Assembly (NCBI GenBank): GCA_029932915.1
Contig: JAOZPE010000001.1
Span: forward strand, 96,222-160,221
DNA: 64,000 bases
Source: Candidatus Krumholzibacteriia bacterium
GTDB taxonomy: Bacteria; Krumholzibacteriota; Krumholzibacteriia; JAJRXK01
Reading direction: 5' to 3'
Numbering within the stretch: position 1 is the first letter of the stretch; the number at the start of each line of letters is the position of its first letter. Under the pieces are notes generated by a model, which did no database searches, had not been told where the DNA came from, and worked only from the letters and a program-made list of their open reading frames with translations. Below are positions 9,032 to 16,979 of the stretch, piece after piece. The translations under genes and the position numbers were made by a program.

Positions 9032-10005
9032 AGACCCTGGTGGGAGTCGATGTGGGAGGAACGGCCTGCAAGACCGTGCGGATCACGCCGGAGGGCGAGC
9101 TTCTCCAGGAGAAGGTCTTTCCCACCCGCGGAGAGGAGGGGCGGGCGGCATTCGTCGAGCGCCTGGCCTCGGAGATCGAGCCGTGGATGATCGGCGAAGA
9201 CGGAGCCGAGGCCCTGGGAGTGGCCGTGGCCGGCCTGGTGGATGAGACCGGAACGGTGGTGGAGGCGCCGAACCTGCTCGACTTCGAGGGCTGGAAGGTG
9301 GCCGAGGAACTCTCCCCGCGCCTGGGTGGGGTACTGGTCGAGGTGGCCAACGACGTCAATGCCATGGCCTGGGGTGAACGGATCCTGGGAGCGGCCCGTG
9401 GTGCCTCCAACGTCCTCCTGCTGGCCCTGGGAACCGGGGTCGGGGGCGCGATCATCATCGACGGCAAACTGTACCGGGGAACTCACGGGGTGGCCGGGGA
9501 GTTGGGACATGTGACCCTGCAGGTCGATGGTCCCCCGTGCAGTTGCGGTCAGTCCGGCCACGTGGAGGCCTACCTCGGTCAGAAGGGGATCGCGGTCCTG
9601 GCCGGGGGACGTCTGGACGCGGCGACGGAAGAGGAGAAGGAGAAATTGCTGGAGGCCTGCCGCGAGGAGGGGGAGTTGAACACCCGGGCGGTGGCCCGGG
9701 CCGCCGAGGCCGGCGATCCCCTGAGCCTCTCCATCCTCCAGGACGTCGGGCGTCTGCTGGGCCTGGTCTGCGCGAACTACGTCAACATCTTCAACCCCGA
9801 GGTCATCGTGATCGGGGGAGGAGTGGCGCTGAGCGGCGACCTCCTGCTCGCCCCGGCCCGGCGGAGCATGAAGGAGCGCGCCATGAGGGCGACCCAACGT
9901 GGGGTGAGGCTGGTCCGCGCCGAGCTGGGTCTGTCGGCGGCCGCGATCGGCGCGGCCCTGCTGGCCCAGGGTGCGCTTTCCGAGAGCGGGGAGATGGAGT
10001 CCTGA
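9028..10005 (+). CDS. ROK-family sugar kinase (glucokinase-like)
   Basis: ATP-dependent sugar kinase of the ROK family (325 aa) without an N-terminal repressor helix-turn-helix, so an enzyme rather than a NagC-type regulator. It has the DVGGTACKT phosphate loop, NDVNAMAWGE with catalytic Asp, LGTGVGGAIIIDG, the GELGH motif and the ROK zinc loop. That loop reads CSCGQSGHVEAY: the third cysteine usually found here (C-x-C-G-x-x-G-C-x-E) is histidine. Zinc may still be held by His, or be lost. Translation is coupled to folC by an ATGA overlap. Substrate is probably glucose, but N-acyl amino sugars or other hexoses are possible. Confidence 0.88.
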   Translation: MKTLVGVDVGGTACKTVRITPEGELLQEKVFPTRGEEGRAAFVERLASEIEPWMIGEDGAEALGVAVAGLVDETGTVVEAPNLLDFEGWKVAEELSPRLGGVLVEVANDVNAMAWGERILGAARGASNVLLLALGTGVGGAIIIDGKLYRGTHGVAGELGHVTLQVDGPPCSCGQSGHVEAYLGQKGIAVLAGGRLDAATEEEKEKLLEACREEGELNTRAVARAAEAGDPLSLSILQDVGRLLGLVCANYVNIFNPEVIVIGGGVALSGDLLLAPARRSMKERAMRATQRGVRLVRAELGLSAAAIGAALLAQGALSESGEMES

Positions 10006-10006
10006 G

Positions 10007-13000
10007 TTGAGCCGTTGTCCGGCGTCCTCGTCTCCTGATCCGGCCGCGGCAACGCCCGGCCGCCGTCGGCCTGTGTCCTGGCCGCTCGTCCTCTGTGCAG
10101 CGGCGGCGATGGCGGCCGCCGTCCTCCACGGCGGAGGGATCTCCCGTGCCCAGGACGACTCTCCTTCGCCTGCGTCCGCTCATCTCTACTACGAGGCCGA
10201 GGAGGGCCGCCGGCGCCTGACGCCGGACGGCCCCGTGGTGTTCCTGGAGGGGAAGGTCCGCTTCACCCGCCAGGGAATGACGCTGACCGCCCAGCGCGCC
10301 CGCTACTACGAGCGCCAGCGCTTCGCCTGGATCAACGGGGAGGTCCATGCCGTCACCGAGTCGCTGGAGGTGTGGGCCGATTCGGTGCGGGTGGAGGAAC
10401 TCACCAACACCGCGTGGCTGTACAGCCGCGTTCGCCTGGAGACCTTCGACGGTATCCTGGGCAAGGGCGACCGTGGTGTCTTCTGGCGCGACCGCGATTG
10501 CATGGCTCTGGCCGGATCGGCCCGCATCATCGACTCGACCTTCACCCTGGAGGGCGACAGCCTCTTCTTCGACCGCCGGGGGGACATGGTGGAGGCCTTC
10601 GGCACGGTGAAGGTGGTCGATACCGAGGCGCAGACCATGGTCACCGGCGAGCACGGCCTGATGTACCGGAGTACGGGCATCGCCTATGTCGATTCGCTGC
10701 CCCGTTTGAACAATCGCAGTGAAGAGGGAGCGACCGCCACGGTCCGCAGCCGATGGATGAGCTTCGATCGTGAACACGATCACAGCCGGGCCGTCGGCGA
10801 TGTCGATTTCCACCAGGGTGAGACGGTGGCCCACGCCGACACGGCCGATTTCCATGGGCGGGATCTGCTGATCCTCACCGGCACTCCCCAGGTGGAACAG
10901 GGGCGGCGCCGGATGAGCGGACGCGAGATCCGCTTCCACTATCGGCAGGGTGAGCTCCACACCATCGAGATCTTCGGTGGGGCCGCGCTCATCGATTCCA
11001 CCCCGGATTCCCTTTCCAGGTCCTTCACCGGCATTCCCCTGGCGAACGAGCTGCACGGTGACAGCCTGCGGATCGATTTCGAGGAAGGGGAGATCCGCCG
11101 CACCCGGATGGCCGGGCATGCCCAGAGCATCTACCTGCCGGAGGACCAGAGCGACGTGGTCTCCGTCAACGAGGCCGAGGGCGACTCCATCCAGATCGAG
11201 TTCGTCGGCGGGCAGGTGGACCGCGTGTCGGTGATGGGCCACACCCTGGGGAACTACCACTTCCTCGAGCGGGAGACCATCCTCCGCGTGCGGGCACGAA
11301 GCGATTCGCTCAGCCGGATGAGGAAGGCACGGCTGGACAGCCTGGCCGCGGTCGAAGGCGTCGATCTGGACAGCTTGATGGCGGTGGAGAGCATCGGGGA
11401 GGAAGGCGAAGGGGAGCTCATCGACTACGAGCACATGGCCGACAGCGTGCACTACGAGGGCGGCAGCACCGCGTTCCGGGTCAAGGTGGGCCGGATCCAC
11501 ATCCACGGCAATGCACTGGTGAGCCATGCCGAGCTGACCCTCACCAGCGACGACATCTACTTCGACACCAACGAGCGGGAGATGATCGCCGAAGGCAGCC
11601 CGATGATCATCGACAACAGCAGCAAGCTGGTCGGCAAGAAGATGGGCTATCTCTTCGACTACAAGACCGGTGCGGTCGAGGACGGGATCACCCGTTACGA
11701 GGATGGGTTCTACTACGGGAAGAAGGTGCGCAGGATCGATGACGAGACGCTGCTGGTGAACGACGGATCGTACACCTCGTGCGACCTGGCGCACCCCCAC
11801 TATCACTTCAGCGCCAGGAAGATGAAGTTGAAGATCGGCGAGAGCGTCGTGGCCCGCGATGTCACCGCGTACGTCAGTGACATGCCGGTCTTCGTCTTCC
11901 CCTTCTTCTTCAAGAAGATCGATTCGGGCCGGCATTCGGGCATCATCTTTCCCAATATCAACCTGGGGGTGAGCAGCCGGGAGGGCCGCTACATCCGCGA
12001 CATGGGTTACTACTGGGCGACCAACGACTACACGGACTTCACCTTCAAGGGTTCCTACAATGAGCGGCGTGATCTCTCATTGCGGATCAAGAACCGCTAC
12101 AAGGTGCGTTACGGTTTCGAGGGCGGGGTCGAGTTCACCTGGACCAATTCCCTGTCGGATGACCAGAAGGGAACCGAATGGAAGTTCCTGGCCTATCATC
12201 GGCAACCCCAGCTCTTCGACGCCTGGAACCTGACCACGAACGTGAATCTCACTTCGAACAACATCACGAACATCGATCCGATCACCGGCAATTCGAACGA
12301 CCTGCTGCCGACCGAGCTGCGCAGCAATGTCACCATGAGCCGGGGCTTCGAATCGGGGATGCGCCTGAACACATCGGCCAGCCGGACGCAGTACGTGAAC
12401 GCCACCGATGACGATCCGACCACCGACAATCTGCTCTACCGGCAGACCCTTCCCAAGGTGTCGCTCAGTTTCAAGAGTCGTCCGCTGCTGGGTCCTGCCC
12501 GCCGGCGGGGAGAGGGCGGAGGACTGGAGCAGATCCTCCGGGACATGACCTTCGGTCAGAGCTACAGCGGCGATGTCCAGATGGAACGGAGGGAAGTCGG
12601 CAAGACCGATCAGCTCAGCGCGGCGGGGAACTGGTCGCTCAGCTACAACCCGCAGTACCGGATCGGTCCCTTCAACTTCACCTCATCGGCGGCCTTCTCC
12701 GAGGCCTACCGGCGCAGTGATCGGTATCAGGAGACGTGGGAGGCGGTCCAGGACACCCTCAAGGACGTCAACGGCGATCCCATTCTCGATCCCAACGGCG
12801 ATCCCATCGTCGAGGAGAGGGCCGAGCTGGTCGACGTGGTGGACGAGACCCTGGAGGAGACCACGCCCAGTCTCTCCTGGCGCAACTCCCTCAACACGAA
12901 TCTCTACGGCATCTTCAACACCCGCATCGGAGCCCTCAGGGGGATCAAGCACAAGTTCTCCTTCTCTGCGTCCTACTCGTGGAGACCACGTCTGGGAGAG

Positions 13001-13870
13001 AAGCAGTTGGCCAGCCAGACCATCGGTCTGAGCGTGGGCAACGAGCTGAGTTTCAAGTATGCCACCCGCTCCCATGGCGGGGGCGGAGGTGAAGGTGCGG
13101 AGAGCGGCACGGGGACGGATGGGGAGGTGGACGGGTCGGCGCCGGTGGAGAAGGAACAGTTCAAGAAACTCGAGAGGTTGTTGACCTGGAACCTGCGCAC
13201 GTCCTACCGGCCGGACAAACCGACCGGCCAGAACTGGGACAACATCAGTTCGACCATCCGCATCAGCCCCGGCTTCACGCGGGTCATCGACTTCACCATG
13301 AGCCAGACCGTCGACCCCTACCGCTTCGACGTCCTCTCGACGAGCGTGAACACCAACCTGCGTCTGGAGGGAAAGGTCGATTTCGGCGGGGAGATCCTCG
13401 AGCGCGAGGAGCCTCGCAACGCGGTGGTGGAGAAGCTGGGGTCGCCGCCGGACACCACCGCGACCACCCGTCCGGAGAATCCGTGGTACTCGGGGGTACC
13501 CAAGGCCCAGCCCCTGCAGCGCAGCGGCGAGGAGAACAGCATGCCGTGGCAGCTGCAGACCCGCGCCAGCATCACCAATACCCAGGGTCAGCCGACGCGG
13601 GCGAGCATCTCGGTGCGGGGAAGCGTGATGCTGCCCATCTCCTGGAACCTCGAATATTCATCCAATTTCGACATCGAAACCGGGAATTTCAACAATCAGG
13701 CCTTCAGCCTCAGCCGCGACATCCACTGCTGGCGGGTCGAGTTCCGGCGGACGGTCACCGACGCCACCGACTTCTCCTTCCGCATCTACCTCAAGGGCAT
13801 GCCCGATGTGCAATTCCGGCGGGGGAACCAGAGCGCGGGTGGCTACTTCAACCAACTGGGCTCCTACTGA
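10007..13870 (+). CDS. lptD: LptD-like outer-membrane LPS-assembly protein
   Basis: Very large (1287 aa) exported protein. A hydrophobic signal segment (~25-45) is followed by several OstA/LptA-type beta-jellyroll stretches (for example LEGKVRFTRQGMTLTAQRARYY near the start and again around residues 480-560). A C-terminal half then reads like the LptD barrel (YVSDMPVFVFPFFF, HSGIIFPNINLG, YYWATNDYTDFTF). The role is inserting lipopolysaccharide into the outer leaflet. Typical LptD is 700-900 aa, so the N-terminal OstA region is expanded. I prefer TTG 10007, 2 nt after the ROK stop, with GGAG 7 nt upstream; the track GTG 9971 overlaps the ROK gene by 35 nt. A short DPNGDP repeat occurs near residue 930. 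Partner genes lptA, lptB and lptC are not in the window. Confidence 0.84.
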   Translation: MSRCPASSSPDPAAATPGRRRPVSWPLVLCAAAAMAAAVLHGGGISRAQDDSPSPASAHLYYEAEEGRRRLTPDGPVVFLEGKVRFTRQGMTLTAQRARYYERQRFAWINGEVHAVTESLEVWADSVRVEELTNTAWLYSRVRLETFDGILGKGDRGVFWRDRDCMALAGSARIIDSTFTLEGDSLFFDRRGDMVEAFGTVKVVDTEAQTMVTGEHGLMYRSTGIAYVDSLPRLNNRSEEGATATVRSRWMSFDREHDHSRAVGDVDFHQGETVAHADTADFHGRDLLILTGTPQVEQGRRRMSGREIRFHYRQGELHTIEIFGGAALIDSTPDSLSRSFTGIPLANELHGDSLRIDFEEGEIRRTRMAGHAQSIYLPEDQSDVVSVNEAEGDSIQIEFVGGQVDRVSVMGHTLGNYHFLERETILRVRARSDSLSRMRKARLDSLAAVEGVDLDSLMAVESIGEEGEGELIDYEHMADSVHYEGGSTAFRVKVGRIHIHGNALVSHAELTLTSDDIYFDTNEREMIAEGSPMIIDNSSKLVGKKMGYLFDYKTGAVEDGITRYEDGFYYGKKVRRIDDETLLVNDGSYTSCDLAHPHYHFSARKMKLKIGESVVARDVTAYVSDMPVFVFPFFFKKIDSGRHSGIIFPNINLGVSSREGRYIRDMGYYWATNDYTDFTFKGSYNERRDLSLRIKNRYKVRYGFEGGVEFTWTNSLSDDQKGTEWKFLAYHRQPQLFDAWNLTTNVNLTSNNITNIDPITGNSNDLLPTELRSNVTMSRGFESGMRLNTSASRTQYVNATDDDPTTDNLLYRQTLPKVSLSFKSRPLLGPARRRGEGGGLEQILRDMTFGQSYSGDVQMERREVGKTDQLSAAGNWSLSYNPQYRIGPFNFTSSAAFSEAYRRSDRYQETWEAVQDTLKDVNGDPILDPNGDPIVEERAELVDVVDETLEETTPSLSWRNSLNTNLYGIFNTRIGALRGIKHKFSFSASYSWRPRLGEKQLASQTIGLSVGNELSFKYATRSHGGGGGEGAESGTGTDGEVDGSAPVEKEQFKKLERLLTWNLRTSYRPDKPTGQNWDNISSTIRISPGFTRVIDFTMSQTVDPYRFDVLSTSVNTNLRLEGKVDFGGEILEREEPRNAVVEKLGSPPDTTATTRPENPWYSGVPKAQPLQRSGEENSMPWQLQTRASITNTQGQPTRASISVRGSVMLPISWNLEYSSNFDIETGNFNNQAFSLSRDIHCWRVEFRRTVTDATDFSFRIYLKGMPDVQFRRGNQSAGGYFNQLGSY

Positions 13871-13965
13871 GCCCGGCAGGTGAGCGCTCAGGGGCGGCCC
13901 GCCGGTCCCCAGGAAATGGGTGGTCTCAGGTTCCCGAAAAATCGGCGGTTCCCGGGCATTTTGCA

Positions 13966-13995
13966 TTGACAGCCCCCGTGGTTGGGGGCTAATGG
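13966..13995 (+). promoter_or_regulatory. Promoter/operator region of the HU gene with a G/C hairpin
   Basis: A perfect -35 hexamer TTGACA (13966-13971) is followed by a perfect 7-bp inverted repeat, AGCCCCC and GGGGGCT with a 6-nt loop (13971-13990). The candidate -10 overlaps its end (TAATGG, 13990-13995, a poor match). The hairpin occupies the spacer, so it is either an operator or the lptD 3' hairpin. It lies about 25 nt before the HU start. Confidence 0.45.
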
Positions 13996-14019
13996 GAGGT
14001 CTGAAAGGAGGTCTGTCGC

Positions 14020-14319
14020 ATGAACAAGACCGAGTTGACCGCGAAGTTGGCCAAGAAGACCGACCTGTCCGGCCGTCAGGCCAAGGCGATCATCGACCTT
14101 CTCTTCGATACCGATCCGAAGAAGGGCATCATCGCCTCGGAGCTGACCCGGGGCCGCAAGGTCCAGATCACGGGTTTCGGTACCTTTGAGAGCCGCAAGC
14201 GGAAGAAGAGGATGGGCCGCAACCCCCAGACGGGTGCGACCATCACCATCCCTGCGAGCCGGGTTCCCGCCTTCAGCGCGGGCAAGGCTCTCAAGGATCG
14301 CGTGAACAAGCGGAAGTAG
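14020..14319 (+). CDS. HU-family DNA-binding protein
   Basis: Nucleoid-associated histone-like protein of 99 aa. It starts MNKTELTAKLAKKTDLS, has the arm region GFGTFESRKRKKRMGRNPQTG with the conserved Arg-Asn-Pro tip that intercalates DNA, and ends SAGKALKDRVN. A strong AAAGGAGG sits upstream of ATG 14020. A five-residue insert (TDPKKGI) between helix 2 and the first strand makes it slightly longer than E. coli HU. It is monocistronic: its own TTGACA promoter region is upstream and a strong terminator downstream. HU and IHF subunits cannot be separated from one sequence. Confidence 0.94.
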   Translation: MNKTELTAKLAKKTDLSGRQAKAIIDLLFDTDPKKGIIASELTRGRKVQITGFGTFESRKRKKRMGRNPQTGATITIPASRVPAFSAGKALKDRVNKRK

Positions 14320-14375
14320 CCCTTTCGCCGTTCGCGGTCCTGGATCCGCCCCTCCTGTGCCCAGATCCACATTCG

Positions 14376-14409
14376 ACGGGGCCTCCGCACGCTGCGGGGG
14401 CCCCGTTCT
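14376..14409 (+). terminator. Rho-independent-type terminator of the HU gene
   Basis: A 13-bp stem with one G-U wobble (ACGGGGCCTCCGC / GCGGGGGCCCCGT, loop ACGCT) is followed by TTCT. It lies 57 nt after the HU stop. The U tract is short, but the stem is very stable. Confidence 0.75.
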
Positions 14410-14707
14410 GGTCGGGGTGTCCCGTCTTCCAGGCTCGTCTCCTTCGGGTGCCCGCGCGGCCGGCCCGCGCAGCGCCCCGCGTGTCCGCCGCCTTCGGCCG
14501 CTCCCTTCCTCTCCATGCCGCAAGGCAGGTGGAACCCCATCCGCCGGGCGGTGTTGAAGAGGAGAATGTGCCCGGCGTCGGGGGGTTCACCGGGTGGTGG
14601 GCGACGACGGGGCCGAGTTGCCGATTGCCAGGGAGGAGGCGTTCTTGCTAAGATGCTGCCGGACCCGGCTGTGGCCGGGTTCTCCCGTTACCTCCTGGAG
14701 GATGATC
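14410..14707 (+). other. Intergenic region and 5' leader of the selenoprotein gene
   Basis: No convincing ORF. The only signals I see are the promoter at 14625-14654 and the ribosome site GGAGG at 14697-14701. The track ORFs here are frames of noncoding or coding DNA with no family similarity. Confidence 0.5.
14625..14654 (+). promoter_or_regulatory. Predicted housekeeping promoter of the selenoprotein gene
   Basis: TTGCCA (14625-14630), an 18-nt spacer and TAAGAT (14649-14654) preceded by TGC, an extended -10. Transcription would begin near 14661, giving a leader of about 47 nt. Confidence 0.55.
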
Positions 14708-16066
14708 ATGCACAGATGGTGGATGCCGGCAAGCTGGCTCGCTCTGGTGGCAGCGTTGGCGCTGTCGACGTCTTCGCCCGGGGCGGAGGATTTCGTCGAC
14801 CTGACGTTGACCTTCCAAGGCGCGGTGCACGGTGAGATCGCGCCCTGTGGGTGAAAATCGAAACCGATGGGTGGGCTGGCCCGGAGGGCCGCCATTTTCC
14901 AGTTGATCGCCAAGGATCATCCCCATGTCCTCCACCTGGACGCGGGGAACATGTTCGGCCGCCGCACCGAGGCGGCCAGGGCCCAGACCGTCTTCCTCCT
15001 CGATGAGGTCGAAAAGCTCGGCTACGAGGTGCTGGGCGTCGGCCAGTGGGATCTCAACTACGGACTGGACTTCCTGAGGGAACAGGCCGCCAAGCACGGC
15101 TTCCACTACGTCTGCGCCAATCTCCACCTGGGGGACGATTCCGAGCTCCTCTTCGATCCCTATGCAGTGGTGAAGGTCAACGGCATCCGGGTGGGCATCA
15201 TCTCGGTGCTCGGCCAGAGCAACGACCAGCGCTACAAGATCGTCACGATGTCGCCGAAGGTGGACGACTTCGTGGTCGACTCTCCGCGGGACGCGCTCGA
15301 GAAGTACGTCCCCGAGTTGCGCAAGAAGTCCGATCTCGTCGTGCTCCTGTCCAACGCCAACGCGCGGGACACCCGCCAACTGCTGCTCGACCTGGGGCCG
15401 GAGGCCGCGGTGGACATCTGCGTGGAGGGAGCCGATTCGAAACAGTATCGCCGCCTGAACAAGGTGGGCGACACCTATCTGGTCTCGGCCAATCCGCAGG
15501 GCAAGTATCTCGGCCAGCTCGACCTGATGCTCAGCCATGACGGGAAGATCCAGGATGCGGTGCTGAAGATCCACGAGTTGGGGAAGCAGGCGCCCGAGGA
15601 CGAGACGATCAAGAAGCGGGTGGACACCTTCCTGGAGGCCAACAAGCAGAAGGGCCACACCGCCCGGCTGAAGCCGACGCCGACCATGGGCGACCCCAAC
15701 GAACACTTCCTGGGCGTCCAGCGCTGCGCGAACTGCCACAAGAAGGAATACGAGGTGTTCCGTACGAGCGCGCACGCCAAGGCCTGGCAGACCCTGGTGT
15801 CGAAGGGGCAGACCAACAATCCCGAGTGTGTCGCGTGTCACGTCACCGGCTGGAACTGGTACGGAGGCTACGATCCCGGCGTGGCGACCGACGGCCGGAA
15901 CATTCTCTTCAACGTCCAGTGCGAGGCCTGTCACGGGTACGGGAGTGAACACACCCGCGACGGTCAGTGGGCCAAGAAGGCGAAGGACTCCTGTGTGCAA
16001 TGCCACACCGAGAAATTCGATCCCGACTTCGACTACGAGACCCGCTGGTCGGCCATCGCCCACTGA
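14708..16066 (+). CDS. Secreted nucleotidase-like tetraheme cytochrome with in-frame TGA read as selenocysteine
   Basis: Reading from ATG 14708 (GGAGG 6 nt upstream) gives a signal peptide (~1-26), then VHGEIAPCG, a TGA at 14852-14854 (codon 49), and directly KSKPMGGLARRA. In relatives as I remember them this block reads PCGC..PLGGLARR, so the TGA sits on a conserved Cys and similarity continues in the same frame on both sides. A SECIS-like hairpin follows (separate entry). The middle ~230 residues resemble the calcineurin-like/5'-nucleotidase family (LDAGNMF, GQWDLNYG), though the usual TND metal motif is TFQ here. The C-terminus has four CxxCH haem motifs (CANCH, CVACH, CEACH, CVQCH) of cytochrome c554 type. 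Total 452 aa including Sec49. Substrate is unknown; a periplasmic redox role is inferred. The alternative, a broken gene starting at 14867, would leave an exported-type haem protein without its signal peptide. Confidence 0.82.
14852..14899 (+). promoter_or_regulatory. Candidate bacterial SECIS element directly after UGA
   Basis: The RNA starting at the UGA can fold with a lower stem GAAAAU/AUUUUC (14853-14858 with 14894-14899). Above it is GGC/GCC (14874-14876 with 14891-14893), a single bulged U at 14877, then GGCCC/GGGCC closing the apical triloop GGA (14883-14885). A bulged U on the 5' side and G-G at the start of the apical loop are the features SelB reads in E. coli fdhF. The loop begins 28 nt after the UGA, within the range known for bacterial SECIS elements. 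Confidence 0.8.
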
Positions 16067-16092
16067 TCGACCGGTCCCCTCCGGTTCAGTCC

Positions 16093-16130
16093 GCGCCCGG
16101 GGATGCCATCTCCGGGCGCCGGCGTTTTCC
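16093..16130 (+). terminator. Rho-independent terminator of the selenoprotein gene
   Basis: A 12-bp stem with one wobble (GCGCCCGGGGAT / ATCTCCGGGCGC, loop GCC) is followed by GTTTTCC. It lies 27 nt after the stop and separates the next gene, which must have its own start signal close by. Confidence 0.7.
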
Positions 16131-16150
16131 CCCGGTGAAGGAGCATCGTG

Positions 16151-16924
16151 ATGCGTCCCGTGCTGCCCTTGCTCTTGGTGCTCTTGCTGTGGCCGGCGGG
16201 ATCGTCCGCCCAGGAGGTGTTCTCGTGGTGGCGGCGTGGGCTCATCGATCTCGACCTGCGGGCCGGCTCGTGGGTCGAGGTGGTCGATGAGGAGATGGCC
16301 GAGGGGGAGCTCTCCACCCAGCGGATCCGGGTGACCGTCCTGGCCGACGCCGCCGAGGGGGGGCATTGGATCGAGCTGTGGTATCCCGAACAGGGAGAAG
16401 GCTATGTCCTTCGGGTGGGCGACGAGGAGGAGCTTCGCACGGCGGAGATCCTCGACGGCCTGCAGGAGATCTACCACCTCCTGCCGGCCGGTGCGGTGAA
16501 GAAGGAGGACGTGGGGAAGGTGAGGGAGCAGCGCCTGCTCCGCCGCCAGTTCGAGGATCCCTTCCTCGCGCCGGCCGTCACCCGCCGCGCGATGTCCGAC
16601 ACGGTGATGGCGGGTCAGCGGCTCTCCCGCGAAGAGGTTCGGCTCAGCGAGACCCGGCGGGACACGGTGGACATGGGGCGCCGGCGCCTGGTCTACCGCA
16701 ACGAGATCGAATCGGTGGCCGAGATCTCCCCGCAGATCCCGGTCTTCGGCCTCCTTCGCGCCCGCACCACCACGGTCCTGTCGGCCGAGGGGGAGGGCCG
16801 CGACACGCCGCCTCCGCTGGTCACCCGAAGGGAACTGCGCTGCGTCGACTTCGGGCGGAAGGTGCCGGCTCCGGGCCTTCCCGACGGGGTGCGTGCGCTG
16901 CGTTCCCCGCCCGAGGGGCCGTGA
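16151..16924 (+). CDS. Secreted protein of unknown function
   Basis: I do not recognise this 257-aa protein. It has a clear signal peptide (MRPVLPLLLVLLLWPAGSSA, cleavage near residue 20) and no lipobox or further membrane segment. The mature part is rich in Glu, Arg and Val with alternating hydrophobic residues, suggesting a beta-rich periplasmic protein. It has a single Cys near the C-terminus. ATG 16151 is chosen over the track GTG 16148 because AAGGAG is 7 nt upstream. Located between the cytochrome-like selenoprotein, from which it is separated by a terminator, and an exonuclease gene. No function can be inferred from context. Confidence 0.7.
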   Translation: MRPVLPLLLVLLLWPAGSSAQEVFSWWRRGLIDLDLRAGSWVEVVDEEMAEGELSTQRIRVTVLADAAEGGHWIELWYPEQGEGYVLRVGDEEELRTAEILDGLQEIYHLLPAGAVKKEDVGKVREQRLLRRQFEDPFLAPAVTRRAMSDTVMAGQRLSREEVRLSETRRDTVDMGRRRLVYRNEIESVAEISPQIPVFGLLRARTTTVLSAEGEGRDTPPPLVTRRELRCVDFGRKVPAPGLPDGVRALRSPPEGP

Positions 16925-16928
16925 TCTG

Positions 16929-16937
16929 TGTTACAAT
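16929..16937 (+). promoter_or_regulatory. Extended -10 promoter candidate for the exonuclease gene
   Basis: TGTTACAAT is a TGN extension plus TACAAT (5 of 6 to TATAAT). No -35 match is visible at the proper distance. It would start transcription near 16944, 36 nt before the GTG start. Confidence 0.4.
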
Positions 16938-16979
16938 TGGGTTCCTTTCCTCTTCCGGTGATCGACCACGGAGAATCCG

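Noticed and set aside
14867-16066. Track ORF starting after the TGA taken as a complete gene
   Set aside because: It would be a multihaem protein without signal peptide and without a ribosome site, while the same frame just upstream encodes signal peptide and the missing PCG motif.
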